Under the pieces are notes generated by a model. It made no database searches. It was not told where the DNA came from and was given only the letters and a program-made list of their open reading frames with translations. A DNA stretch of 64,000 nucleotides from Diphasiastrum complanatum. Lineage: Eukaryota; Streptophyta; Lycopodiopsida; Lycopodiales; Lycopodiaceae. Positions 1 through 13,235 of the stretch are shown in pieces; position 1 is the first letter of the stretch, and the number at the start of each line of letters is the position of its first letter. The translations under genes and the position numbers were made by a program. Where the stretch lies: NCBI GenBank assembly GCA_029204225.1, contig CM055093.1, positions 22,065,436-22,129,435 of the forward strand, in the 5' to 3' direction.

Positions 1-300
1 CCAATTGTACTGGAAAGTAACTCTTCTAGCTTTCCAACAAGCTATAATATCACTACCTTTGGATCTAGCATCAAGGAGATAGAATGAAATGAAGTACTCT
101 GATTTCACACATGTGAACTGTTAGAATTCCATACAACCTATGCTCAAAACTGAAAATATCAATTCTAATCTCATTGATCCAAAAACTGTTCAATACTAGA
201 CAGCAGAAAAGTGGACAACTTCCTAGCTTGAATTGTCAGAAAATTCTTCATACATCTGATGTTAATAGCATTCAAAGCATGGTATGGCTCTGATACCAAG
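1..300 (-). mobile_element. Copia element leader, cut by window edge
   Basis: Untranslated leader of a minus-strand LTR retrotransposon whose coding part lies outside the window. At 286-298 the plus strand reads GGCTCTGATACCA, the reverse complement of an initiator tRNA-Met primer-binding site. It is followed within 2 bases by the TG start of an LTR. No ORF is visible in these 300 bases. Confidence 0.7.
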
Positions 301-1140
301 TGAAAAATCCAAAATATTCACACGTGTGGAGAACCACAACAAAAGTGTGAATGATCTTTATCATGCTTATGGTGGCACATAGATCACTTGTAGAGTAATA
401 CTACAATCTACCATCAGATCTAAGGCTAGAGCATAATCTAGAATGCTACAGATCAAAGCTACATTAATTCCTCACGAATAGGGAAAGTACACAAGCAAAA
501 TAATGTATGAAAAATGCCTTCTACTCAAGTTAGAGAGAGAATGCAAAAACAAGCAAAATAGTGTGAGATCCAATTTTGACATTATGACACCAAGATAGCT
601 TGATTCATCATTAGAAATGTGAGAGAACCATATGTAAATATGTAGGAGAGCCTTAGCTCGTGGTACTACTAGCATGTAACCACCAAAAATGATGTAAACT
701 ACATAAAGCATGACATCAGTTTGCATGCAAGTTTGGCTATCTACTTCTACCTACTTTCTCCATGTGGCAAATATTGCACTATGAACCTACAATTCTACTT
801 GCATGTGTCCATTAGAACATTTGTATGCTTTGCATGTCTCAATCTAAACTTAGGACACAATGCATTTATAGTGGCTCGAGTTCCTACAAGGTCATACTAG
901 ACCATTTCTATGTCTTTTTACATGCATGTCATTTTAGACTATGTAGACATAATTGCATGTCATATTTGATCAGCTAGACTTTTTGCATGTCAATGGAACT
1001 TGATCTACCTATCCCAAATTCGACCTATTCTACAAGGATATGTGCTCAATTCACACAGCTTGAATATGTACACTAAATTACATGGGTAGAACCCCCAAAA
1101 ACAAAATATGCAAGATAGATATGTTTTACAATTCTTCACA
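301..1140 (-). repeat. 5' LTR of the left-edge Copia element
   Basis: About 840 bp bounded by TGAAAAATCC at 301 and ATTCTTCACA ending at 1140, so it has TG...CA termini on both strands. It lies directly outside a primer-binding site, which makes it the 5' LTR of a minus-strand element. It carries the palindrome CACACGTGTG (a G-box core) at 319-328. The outer boundary is inferred from the terminal dinucleotides alone, because the partner LTR is outside the window. Confidence 0.6.
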
Positions 1141-1977
1141 CTCATTGCCTTAAAGTACCTCTTTGATGATTTTGGCATAAGGTTAAATAAGTAAATAAAT
1201 AATTTAAAAAATATACCAATGAATTGCTAATTGCGTCCCTCCAACGAATCAACGGTCATGATTTGGATCATTGTCCAAATCGCGGCTAGCAACTCACGGC
1301 TGCATCTTTGAGTGAGATTATCGTGGGAAATAGTAGTTGATTTTTATTCTTTGCTATTCTAGAAAATAGGAGCACATGCGATCTTGAATTAGACTCACTT
1401 CGATCTTCAAAGTGTCTAATCCGTCTCTAACAAGTCTGTCAAAGGTAGTTGAAGCTTGAAATTTACAAAAATACATTATCATTCGCAACAGCCTACAAAC
1501 TTGCAATTTTGAGCTAAAAATCAAAACAGAGATGCAACACTGAAATTCAACTCGACAAATCTTTGAGTTGATTTTTGACTCCTCAATATATATTCATGTC
1601 GACAATATTCAAGTTGACCTACAAAATATTATTCGAGCTGCATGACCACACTTCAATAGCTTCAAATTGTGGTTATGGTGACTTTTGTGATTAGTGAGCA
1701 GATTAGAGTATTGATCACCACTTAAGTGAAGATTAGGTAGGATTGTTAGTGTACATAATCAATAATATAATTAAGCTATGGGTTTTGCATTGGTATCAAA
1801 TTTCGAACATTAGCCAAATTTTAGTATGTGAAGTATCAAATTCATGGTGTGACGATCAACAAAATGGTGCTTTTTCAAAGTGCTTGCAAATTCAATATTA
1901 AGAAGGTTGTGATTTTCAACAATTTCATAATAGCCTTAGTAAAAAGCTTGTTTGTCAAGTACACTAGTGCAAGTTGT

Positions 1978-1983
<6 letters not shown>
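1141..1983. other. AT-rich intergenic DNA
   Basis: No open frame longer than background, no recognisable protein motif and no RNA gene was seen. The sequence holds short A/T runs and nothing that can be assigned. Confidence 0.5.
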
Positions 1984-2023
<40 letters not shown>

Positions 2024-2124
2024 TGTTGGGTATGTTGATACCATCAAGAAGTATGGATTGTACCCACTATAGATGCCAATGATGAGTATTCATTGTACCC
2101 ATTGTAAGTATCAACCCCTAGTAG

Positions 2125-2202
<78 letters not shown>
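1984..2202. repeat. Two (AG)n microsatellites
   Basis: (GA)n runs at about 1985-2021 and 2129-2202, separated by about 107 bp of unique sequence. The second run has one GGAG interruption. The short ORF reading through the first run only reflects that AG repeats contain no stop codon. Confidence 0.95.
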
Positions 2203-2203
<1 letters not shown>

Positions 2204-2412
2204 CGTTGTCATAAAAAAATTTGCATTCACGCTTTACAAAAAAGAGTAATTGTGGTAAAAAAAATTAGGTGCTAGAATTAGTTCAAACATTTTTAGCTAC
2301 GTTATGAAACCAATGGGCTCCATACAAATACAAAAACATCATAGATAGCTGGGGGGTTTTCGCTTGTTTGACTTGTAAAAAAAGCAAAAATGGCACAACT
2401 ATCCATTACGCA

Positions 2413-2520
2413 ATGGAAGGAGATCGGGCAGATGCCATTTTGTCTGGTAAGGAGTTGCAGGCTAGGTCTGGAGCTGCGATTCCTTACCATGCAGAATGTC
2501 ATCTGCTCGGCTCCTTCCAT
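2413..2520. repeat. Imperfect 108-bp inverted repeat (hairpin)
   Basis: The arms 2413-2460 and 2473-2520 are imperfect reverse complements around a ~12-base loop. Both outer ends read ATGGAAGGAG in hairpin orientation, and CAGATG and GGTAAGGA are shared. It may be a small fold-back element or an RNA hairpin. No promoter or transcript evidence is visible. Confidence 0.7.
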
Positions 2521-2840
2521 AATACATATATGTTGGGTCTCGACATATATCATATAAAAACTCCGAGCCTTGAATCTCATCTGTTTGGCTCCTTGCAAAT
2601 ACGTATAAGTCGAGCCTCGATGTATAACCTATAAATAAAGTCATATACGAGCCAAGTCGATTCCTTGATATCCGAGTCATTACAAATAGGAGGTAATACA
2701 AGTAGGAGCAAAGTAGATTCCTTGATACCCGAGTTAATACAAGTTAGGAGCAAATACTCGAGTTGATCTGGAGCAAAATTCATTGATAGTCGAGTTGATT
2801 TTCAACAAATTCATTGATAATTGAGTTGATATCAACCGAG
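2505..2840. repeat. Degenerate short tandem duplications
   Basis: Two ~79-bp units share a GGCTCCTT...GTCTCGA...CATAT layout (about 2508-2588 and 2588-2670). They are followed by three or four diverged units containing TTCCTTGATA/CGAGTTGAT phrases, to about 2840. No coding potential is credible; the overlapping ORFs on both strands are by-products of the repeats. Confidence 0.55.
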
Positions 2841-2929
2841 CACCTAGAATATATTCACAATCCCAACAATGAAATAAAGCGAAAAAGTAAGAAGTACTTC
2901 TTAGGAGCAGATCCTCCCTTGGGAAGCCC

Positions 2930-3140
2930 AAAATTGAGCTAGCTAGCACATTGTTTATGGGGCTTGGCAGCTGGACACTGGGGCCCCCTCCCTCCTGCCA
3001 CTCGGATTCGACCGACACACCCAAGGGGCACGGGCCTCCCTTGGGCCTTGTGCTCTGCCTCCCACTTCCGACCCACCTTTCAGCTTTCAGCGCCCGTCAG
3101 ATCTGGGGCGGGGGACACTTACAAATCGGGCTGTCCAAAC
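2930..3140. other. GC-rich patch
   Basis: A stretch clearly richer in G+C than its AT-rich surroundings, with CCCTTGGG/CCCAAGGG words repeated in both orientations. Two overlapping 65-codon frames are open, but neither shows a recognisable motif. It resembles the GC patches at 23.2 kb and 25.4 kb. Confidence 0.4.
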
Positions 3141-4586
3141 TCGCATGAAGTGCAAAGCTAAACGTCAAATTTCAACGCGTAGGGCCGACTGCCTTTCACC
3201 TGTACGCTCAAGTTGGGGCCCTCCTGGATTAGGTTTAGGGCTTCATCTGATGCCTGATTGGTCAGTGCTGGGCCAAAATTTGCTATAGCCCACTCAATAG
3301 CATCCACGTGTTATATTCTCCCATAACTCCTCGATGGGACACCATGTATCCAGAGTTCACAGTTTTTTTTAAAATGCACCTGTGCAGGCCTTTTCGTGTA
3401 GCCTGCTCTCTCTTGCCATGGCTCATGGCCCACCATCCATCATCCACTGATTTGTGATTGAGTACTTTGGCATAAATTTTAAACCTTTTGGGCCTTTTAA
3501 TTCATGCACATTTTAAAAAGAAATGTACTATATGGGTGTCCAAAATTCTTGCTTAGTGCCATATATGGCGCTAATCTTGTTTGCACATTATCACATATAT
3601 CCTCAATAGCGAGTGGCAGCCGGACAACTCGTGACCTCCGTCAAAAGAAAAGCAAAAACTAAAATGCATTTTATGAAAGAAAAAATGATTGAACTTACAG
3701 GGTTTGGGGGTGGTTATGTCCTTACCAAGTTAAAAGAATTTTGAGAGTGTCCCTTAGGTAAAGCAATGAGACCTTCGGTGCATGACGATTGCATGGAAAT
3801 TGTAACTAGAGTTAATATGGATTGCATGAGGGTTGCATGGGGCACATGCACAGGCTACCATAATCTATATAGACTGGTGGAACTCGCCCTCTAATCATCA
3901 TTAAATTCTAGAACTCAGTTAAATGTCTTCGTCTCTCATCATGCTCTCACAAGTCATGGCATGCATGTGTTCATAATATTCTAGAAAGATCAGAATGATG
4001 TTAAGACACTTCTATCTACCAGGGATTTGATTGTGAATCAATTTGTCCTGATATAGTAGACCAGAAAGGTGCATAAAATCATGAATCTGATATTTGCATG
4101 CTAAGGACTAGGGTTTTTCATTGATAAACAAATCTGTGTAACTTGCAAACAATATGAACATAGAATGAGAATTGCAATGGATTAATCCTCTATAAGCATA
4201 CTGAAAATAATTTGTGGAAATTGAGAGATTAACCATCTCGTGCTTCATATGAAATTCTTGAATCTCTATGAGAAAGCAATTAGGATTTGATCAGCTTCTG
4301 ATAAACCTCTATGTCAAAAATTGTTGGAATTTTTTGAGTTGCATGTATGTAATCTTGATTGTGGATTAAATTGCTGACATTAGAGGAGATTCAAACTAGA
4401 AAAAGACCCTATAAGAAATGCCACATAGGATGAGAAAAAAGTCTAAATAAAGAAAACAATATTGTTTATTTGTTTGCCCACACCACTCCCAAAGCCTACT
4501 CCACTCCCAATGTTTTAACCAGCTCGTCTACAGTTATGGTTAAGAAAAACAACTGTTGTTATAATTGCGTATTGTGTTTAACAAAT
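3141..4586. other. Intergenic DNA, nothing recognised
   Basis: About 1.4 kb without a supported gene, RNA or clear repeat boundary. Confidence 0.5.
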
Positions 4587-4900
4587 ATGATTTTGAATAT
4601 ATAATCAAAATATGAGCGTCATCTTGATGTGAAAATCAAAATATGAACACCATCACCATATTTGAATAAGGAGGGGATCAACATTACAGAAGCTCTCATT
4701 CAAAATTGGCTATCTTCCATTTTGTTTATCAGAAAAATTTAAGATATGATTTTGAATGTGTATTCCCTCATAAAATCGAAATTTGAGCGCCATCTTTTAG
4801 TGGAAATTAAAATATTAGCACCATATCCATATCTGAATATGGAAGGGGTATAGAAGCTTTTATCAGAAATGGGTTATCTTGCATTAGGTAAGAATATATT
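4587..4900. repeat. Diverged ~159-bp tandem duplication
   Basis: The phrase ATGATTTTGAAT occurs at 4587 and again at 4746. Around each copy follow the same ordered words (AAAAT.AAATATGAG..., GCACCATATCCATAT, GAAGCT, GGCTATCTT). This indicates two diverged copies of a ~159-bp unit just upstream of the coiled-coil pseudogene. Confidence 0.6.
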
Positions 4901-5167
4901 TGCATTCAAGTATTTCATAATATTTATATTCTGAGTACTTTGAAGCTTGCCACTAGTTTTGTACTTTTTAAAATAATGACTTTGTATCATCTTCATTTGG
5001 ACATTCCTATTGACTTGGCACCTTTATAGAAAAGAGGAGTCAAAGGATCATCAATATCTGTTGAGGACTATCTACGTTATAGGATTGAAGGAAAGAAGAA
5101 TTTGGATATGTGGACAGATGAGTCTTTGTATCCTCAAGATCTCTAGTACCCTAAAACATCATGTCTT

Positions 5168-6300
<1,133 letters not shown>

Positions 6301-6467
6301 AGAAAAGACTAGCATGCAAACAGAACAATTACGGATTTTGTCAATTTTTTTCACAAAACTGCCAAAATCTCAAATGGCTATAACTTTGGCTACAGTGCAC
6401 CAAATTAGACGTTGTAAAGGACAGTACTAAGGGAGACCAAGTGACCGAGATGCTTGCCACATCAGCC

Positions 6468-7163
6468 TCTTGGATTATTCTCCGAATTATCTACTAGTCA
6501 TTTTTAATCTTCATCCACTACATTATCCAGCTCTACAGATGCATGTTTCTATACAGTTTGTAGAAATACTCATAAATCACTTAATTTCCAGGGAAGTACT
6601 AATTGGATGGATGGCAGCTCATGATGGCCAACTGGCCGTGAAGATCTACGACCTAATTAGTTGTCCTACTGGACTTGCCGCATTTTTGCTTAGTATAAAT
6701 AGCTGATCATACTTCTATTATTTCAATTAAGTAGCAGCTCTCTCAAGCTTTCAAACTTGAACACTCTTGAGCATTCTAGCTCAGTTCTTAAGAGTTCGTT
6801 TAGAGTTTTGCTATTAGCGCTTACTACTTATTAGCGGAAGTGCAAATTCAGACAAAAATCTTCAATTACTCATAGATAGCTTAGAGTATGCGGTTTCTAT
6901 CCGCAATTGTCTTGTGCTCATCATCATCTATTTCATGTTGAATCAATCTATCCTTTATTGCATTCAGTATTATATCAGAATGTATGCATCTCTATGATAG
7001 TTTTGTAGCTGATAAATCTCATATTGCTTTTGTCTGATAATTCATTGTTTGGCTATGTAATCACTATAGTACAGACGATTTCAAAATTAGTTGTTATAAG
7101 ATTGAACGTGACTTCTGTCATTATGTTTTGTTCAATATTGATAGGTGTAGTCATGCATTAGGA
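6468..7163 (+). repeat. E1 5' LTR
   Basis: About 696 bp. It aligns along its length with 10838-10995 plus 18405-18586 and 18951-19248. The terminal TGTTGG of the 3' copy has decayed to TCTTGG here, and the end is ATTAGGA against ATTAGCA in the 3' copy. A TATA-like GTATAAATAG near 6694 is a candidate promoter element for the transposon. Confidence 0.8.
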
Positions 7164-7166
7164 ATG

Positions 7167-7176
7167 TGGTATCAAA
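7167..7176 (+). promoter_or_regulatory. E1 primer-binding site (degenerate)
   Basis: TGGTATCAAA three bases after the LTR end matches the first eight bases of the initiator tRNA-Met complement (TGGTATCAGAGCC). The remainder has decayed. Confidence 0.65.
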
Positions 7177-7266
7177 TTTCAGTATCAGATAGTTGATTTC
7201 CAATTGTAGCACATCACGGTATCTCTCTCTTAACGTCATCAATATATCGACAAACTAAAGTTCCAG

Positions 7267-10200
7267 ATGGATTCTCAGAGTAAAGTCGGTCTTATCACAG
7301 ACAAGCTGAATGGATCAAATTATTATTTCTTGTGAAATTAAAGATGATTCCCTTTCTAATCACCAATGAGTTATGGGATGTTGTCATAGGTATAGAAGAG
7401 AAGCCTAAAGACGACACAACCAACTAAAAATGGAAGTCAAAGGATGGTAAAGCCTTCACACTTATTATTCTCAATATATCAGACACTCAGATTGGCCACA
7501 TAGCTGAAGCTCGAATTTCGAAAGAAGTATGGGACATCCTGAGCTCACTATATGACGTGAGGGACGTAACTTCTAAGTTACATCTACGAAGAAAATTTTT
7601 CACTCTCAAGATGTCGAATGGTGATTCACTTCAGAATCACGTTAACCAGTTTAAGAATCTCTTGCAACAAATGGCCGTTGTTGGAAATCGAAAAGCACTA
7701 TTGGATATTTCTTGGTTTTTGGATTCTGGAGCTACTTAACATATGACCAATATCATGAACATTTTCACTCCTATGCACCTTACAGTACAAAGAAGTACGT
7801 TCATCTTGGCGACAATAGTACTCACACTATCGAAGGTGAAGGCATTGTAAGATTGAAATTCCCGCATAACCAATTCAAACTACTATCAAATGTTTTTGTA
7901 TGTACCTAAACTCTCTACGAATATGTTATCAGTAAGTAAGATCACTGATTTAGGTCATAGGGTGGATTTTGAGTCCTGATCCATGCTGAATTATCGATAG
8001 GACAAGTAAGGTCCTTGCACTCGACAAGAGCATGGAAACTTATATAGATTGACACGTTGTTATTCTGATACTAGTCAAGCCTTGAAAGTCTCAGTTCTTG
8101 TCAATAAAGCATTACTATGGCATCATCGATTAGGACACTTGAATCATACATTTGTTTCATACATGTCTAAATGATCCCTAGCACTTGATCTCAACTATTC
8201 AATCGATACAGTTGGCCTCCCTATCTGTCATAGCTGCATCATTTAAAGTAGACTAGGATTTCGTTTTAGATCAAGTCATAGGCATGCAACAAAAGATTTG
8301 TTAGATGTTGTTCATTCAGATATTTGTGGTCCAATGCAAACTTTGTCATTGTTTGATGCAAAATATTTTATTATCTTTGTTGACAAATATTCAAGAAGAA
8401 CAACTGTTTATTTCATTAAGCAAAAAATCGGAGGCTTTCAACAAGTTTTGACAATTCAAAGAACATGCAAAAAATCAAACTGGTAAAAGAATTAAAGCAC
8501 TAATATCTGACAATGGGGGAGAATACATCTCTACCGAATTCAAGGAGTATTGCCTTAGCAATGACATTGAGCAACGATACATTACCTCCTATTCACCTCA
8601 ATTGAATGGCCTTGCTAAAAGAAAGAACAAAACCTTAGTCGAATCGGAAAATTGCATGTTATCAAATGCAACACTTCAGAAGTCCTTATAAGTTGAAGCG
8701 GTTTCAACTGCAGCTTATATTCAGCACAAAATGTCCTACTAAAGATCTCTCAGAAAAAACATCATACGAAGTTTGGATAGGCTCCAAATCTTTTCTATCG
8801 AACTTACGAGTTTTTGGATGTATCGCTTATGCGCAGATTCCACATGATTTCAAAAAGAAGCTCGACTTATAGAGTATCAAGTTGATTTTCATCAGGTACA
8901 CTACTTTAAATCAAGCTTATAAGTTGTATAATAATGCGAGTCAGAGATATTCACCAGCCGAGATGTCATCTTCATCGAAGATCAGTTTATCGACCTCAAA
9001 GGTAAGGGCAAAGCTCATATAGCCGAACTATCGGATTCTCCCAAAATATTGAACTCTTTAGTTCCAAAGTCGACTATTCCTTTTGAAGGTCCAAGCTTGT
9101 CTACTCTCGATGAACAACTTATCAACAACGAACCCGAAGATGACGATGTTGCAGTTCAACAACTACATCATGATGAAGATTATCAACTTCGAACATCATC
9201 CAAAAGATCAACAAGACAAAACAGACCACCTATCAGGTACATCAATGAGTCTGCAACTTACCTTGTTCAAGAGCCGACGGACACTCAATCAGCCCGATTC
9301 CGATCTCTAGAAAGAAGCTATGGATAAAGAGTATTCATCTCTTATCAAGAACTAGACATGGACTATTGTCGAATTACCTGCCAACAGAAATGTAGTTGAT
9401 TGTAAATGGTTGTTCAAAATCAAATACAAGATAGATGGAAGTATCAATTACACAAAGGCTCGACTTGTCGCCAGAGGATTCTCTCAGGTACACAACATCG
9501 ACTACACTGAGACCTTAAGTCCAGTAGTTAAACATTCTTCTATTCAACTTCTATAAACGGATTTGGAAATACATCAAATGGATGTATAGACAACATATCT
9601 TAATGGAGTTATCGAAGAGGACATTTACGTGGTGCAACCTGAAGGTTATGAAATCGAAGGTAAACACAATCATGTGCGTAAACTCCATAAAGCACTTTAC
9701 GTCTTGAAGCAATCTACTCGAGCGTGGTTTCAAAGGATCAATACTTTCCCTTATTTATCATGACTACATACCAAGCTCTTCATATTTGAATGTCTACTTC
9801 AAGTCAGTGCAACATTCTTTTATCATTATCACTTTGTATGTGGACAACACATTGCTTTTCAGCAACAACATTGATCTGATAAAATAAGCAGAGACAATGC
9901 TATCTTCCGAATTTGACATGACGGATCTGGGTGAAGCTCATTACTATCTAGGTATTCAAATCCAAAGAGACAGAAAGCAAAAGTTGCTTTTTATTACTCT
10001 GGGAAAGATACATTCACAATTTTTTAATCGAATATAATCTGATGAATTGCAAATTAGCTCTTTCACCAAGGGATCTAGGACTCAAGATGTCGAAGGACCA
10101 GTGTCCCTGAACAATCGAAGAGAAGGAGCACATGCGTGAGTATCCTTATCATTCGATAATAGGATCTCTTATGTACGCGATGATCTGTACCAGAGCAGAA

Positions 10201-10826
10201 ATAGCTTTTGCAATTAGTTCCTTGAGTCAGTGTATGCCTAGTCCTAGTATAACACATTGGAAGGCTCTTATAAGAGACATGAGATATCTTCAAGCTACTA
10301 TGGACTTTTGCATTTGTTATGGAGGAGTCGACAATGACAAACTTCTCAGTGGTTTTTCAGATGCAAGTTGGGCAAGAGATGTAGACACTTGTAAATCCAC
10401 TTCAAAATTTACATTCTTCCTCAACAATGGTCCTATTTCATGGAACAGTCACAAGCAAACTTTGATAGCTCTATTTTTCACTAGATCAGAGTATATCGCA
10501 GCCTCTCAAGCTACAAAGGAAGCAATATGGTTGGGAAACTTACTTTCAGATATCAATCTGAATCAATATGCTCCTTCAATTCTATTTTGTGATAATCAAA
10601 GTGCCATTGCTTTATCAGCCAACCCTAGATTTCATTCTAGGAGTAAGCACATTGAAATTAAGTATCACTATGTCAGAAGCAAAGTTCTCAACAAAGAGGT
10701 TGACTTGCAGTACTGTCGAACGCAAGATATGATAGTGGATATTTTTACTAAAGCATTAAGCTTGGATGCACACAAGAAATTTTGTGAAGAACTAAGTTTG
10801 AAAGTCAAAGCATTCATGGATTCTAA
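7267..10826 (+). pseudogene. E1 Copia gag-pol, multiply broken
   Basis: It starts at ATG 7267 (MDSQSKVGLITDKLNGSNY), then frameshifts and stops. Gag motifs continue to about 7690 (LHLRRKFFTLKM). A protease-like WFLDSGAT is at about 7712-7736 and is followed by a stop. The zinc knuckle between gag and protease appears deleted. A pre-integrase LWHHRLGHLNH (about 8116), integrase SDICGPMQ and SDNGGEYISTEF (about 8505), and RT CKWLFKIKYK and ARLVARGFSQ (about 9400-9490) follow. The RT active site reads YVDN in place of YVDD (9837-9848). The RNase H region is the longest open part (10132-10965), with SDASWARD, SKHIEIKYHY and IFTKALS. At least eight stops or frameshifts are visible, so it cannot be translated as one polyprotein. 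Confidence 0.85.
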
Positions 10827-10837
10827 TAAAGGGGGAG
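10827..10837 (+). promoter_or_regulatory. E1 polypurine tract
   Basis: TAAAGGGGGAG ends directly before the TGTTGG start of the 3' LTR, the expected plus-strand priming site for reverse transcription. Confidence 0.85.
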
Positions 10838-10995
10838 TGTTGGATTATTCTCTAGATTATCGACTAATTGTTTTTAATCTTTATCCTCTACATTATCCAG
10901 CTCTACAGTTTTATGCATGTTCCTACACAGTCTGCAGAAATACTCGAAAATCGTTCAATTTCTAAGAAGTACTGACTAGATGGATGCCAACTCTG
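10838..10995 (+). repeat. E1 3' LTR, left part
   Basis: Aligns with 6468-6634 of the 5' LTR (TTGGATTATTC..., CTACATTATCCAGCTCTACAG) up to about TGATG at 10998, then stops. The remainder of this LTR is found 7.4 kb downstream. Confidence 0.8.
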
Positions 10996-12577
10996 ATGCA
11001 AGCAAGGGAGTATAGAGAACGCGAACGGAGAAGAGAGCAAGAATATCTGCGGAACAGCTCTCCCGTTGCAATGGGCTGCTAGATGCAAAAAAAAATAGTC
11101 TAATAGAATGTTTATGCTAAGTATAATCACAGCTTAAATATTCTGTTGCCCAACATGATCTTATAAATTAGTTCATACTCACAAAAACCAAAAAAAGAGT
11201 AAAGTCCACCGAAGAGATTAGAAATGGTTTGTGTGTGGTATTACTGAAAAATGGATTTAGTTAGAAGTTTAGTTCTGAAATAGATTGAAATAGCAGTGTG
11301 ATAGCACAAGTTTCTCAGGCGTCAAAGACAGTCATCGTCTGATCAGAAGCTAAGTTGTAGACATCCGTGTTCTGATCAGAGTGAGTGAACAATTGTTATC
11401 AAACAACAATGAAGTGCATTCAAATCACAACAAGCATTCATCTACGTTTTATACAGATAGAAAAGTGTGTTGCTGCTATATTACACTGAAGCACAACAAA
11501 ATAGTAGTTACAACCAGAATGACGGCATAACTGGGAGGCCTCAAAATCATTCGTCTCATGGACGGAGCATCACATAGAGTGTGCTTGGATGATCCATTTA
11601 TAGATTTCATCCATGTAATGTATTAACTATAGTAAATGTTTCTCACCTAATCAGGTAAGCCATTGTACTTGGAAATATTTGGCTTTTGTGACAACTATAC
11701 ATAGTATATACAATCAATGAATCAAGGAATGTTGATGCGGACGAGGACACTGCAAATCTCTCACTTCGCATTTTATGTGAAGTGGCTTTCTCTCACTTTG
11801 CAAATTCTGGGATGTGCCTGGAACATTCCTCGTTGAAAATAGACGACTGTCAAAATTTTTCTCTCTCTTTGGGATTTTGTGAAAAAGCCGACACTGTCCT
11901 TAAAAAGCCACCACTATCTTTAAAAAGCCAACGGTGCCCTTAAAAATGTCAAGGTGTCTTTAAAACAGTTCTTCTTCAAAATGGTTGAAAGGAAGAAGCC
12001 GAAGGCAAGTGTCGCATTTTTCGGGAAAGTGTCAAAAAGCTGACACTGTCGCATTTTAAGGAAATATGAAAAAGTCGACACTGTTGAAAAATAGCTGAAG
12101 TTGAACTATGTTGAAGTGTTGCATTTTGGGAAAAGCCGACACTGTTGCATTTCAAAAAAAGCCAACACTGTGAAAAACATAGTTCATTTTTGCAAACTGT
12201 TGTGACACTTAGTGTATTTTTGCAGACTGTTGTGACACTTAGTGTATTTCTGTAGAGTTGTTCTAAATGCTAATTTGTGGAAGTCCTTGAAGATGGCCAA
12301 GTATTCAATGATCTTCAAATTACTGAACTTAACATCTGAACTTGAAATATGATAAGATTGGTTACCCTTTGCTCAATCAGTCGGAAGCCCGTTGTAGACG
12401 TTCTTCAAATAGTTTGGCTATCTAAGTTGTGATTCCTGTAGGTATCAGATGAGCAAACGTAGAACCAAAGTTGGTTTCACCTGACCCTAGATCAACAATC
12501 AATAAATGTGCAGGAAGAATCTTGAAATATAAATTAGTCATTCACCAAGGGGACAATTGTGGAATTAATTTCCAATA
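10996..12577 (-). repeat. E2 3' LTR
   Basis: The part 11373-12577 matches 17220-18404. The extra ~377 bp (10996-11372) lies between the break in E1 and the shared part. It is best explained as the rest of the LTR, lost from the right copy. The minus-strand start is TATTGGAAATTAATTCC. Both copies contain an array of short repeats around AAAAAGCCGACACTGT (about 11880-12200). Confidence 0.65.
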
Positions 12578-12590
12578 GTCCCCCTTGAGG
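12578..12590 (-). promoter_or_regulatory. E2 polypurine tract
   Basis: On the minus strand, CTCAAGGGGGA directly precedes the LTR start, as expected for plus-strand priming in a minus-oriented Copia element. Confidence 0.7.
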
Positions 12591-13235
12591 TCACGGTTGG
12601 TGCCTTGGTATCTTCGTCAGGTTCAGCATGTCGAAGAACTTCTGATGCTTGATCTTGGGAAGAACTTTGGTGAACATGTCTGCGACCATTTCTGTTGTGG
12701 AGCAGTATTGAAGGATCACTTGCCCTGAGAAAACTTTCTCCCGAATGAAATGGTACTGGATTTCTATGTGCTTGGAATTTCCATGAAATCTGGGATTCAG
12801 TGACAATGAAATACAGCTCAAGTTGTCACACAAAATATGGGTAGCATTGAACTGAGTGTGATATAAGTCGTGAAGTAATAACTGATCCATACAGCTTCTT
12901 TTGAAGCTTGACATGCTGTGATGTACTCTGCCTTTGTCGAAGAAAGCGCAACTAATTTCTGTTTCCTTGAGTTCCACAAAATCTGTCCCCTGGCCAGATA
13001 GAAACAGAATTCGGAGGTAGATTTTCTGGTAGAGACTGTTCCTCCCCAATTCTGAGTCGGAGTAGCTTCCTAGGACAAGTGGGTCGATAGCATTCATCAT
13101 AACATAAAATGTGATCTAAACTTTCCTGAATATATCTCATCACTCTCTTTAATGTTTTTCAATGAGAGATCCTAGGATTAGACATGAATTGACTTAACGT
13201 GCTAACAATGTATGCTAAACTGGTTTTTGTTTCGT
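12591..13235 (-). pseudogene. E2 Copia RT/RNase H 3' end, truncated
   Basis: The minus strand reads FMSNPRISH and VMRYIQESLDHI, then after frameshifts the RNase H tail: CDNLSCISLSLNPRF, SKHIEIQYHFIREKV and MVADMFTKVL, ending at IPRHQP before the polypurine tract. This is the typical C-terminus of a Copia polyprotein. Catalytic-triad regions upstream are frameshifted. It is cut at 13235 by the family-C LTR. Confidence 0.85.
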
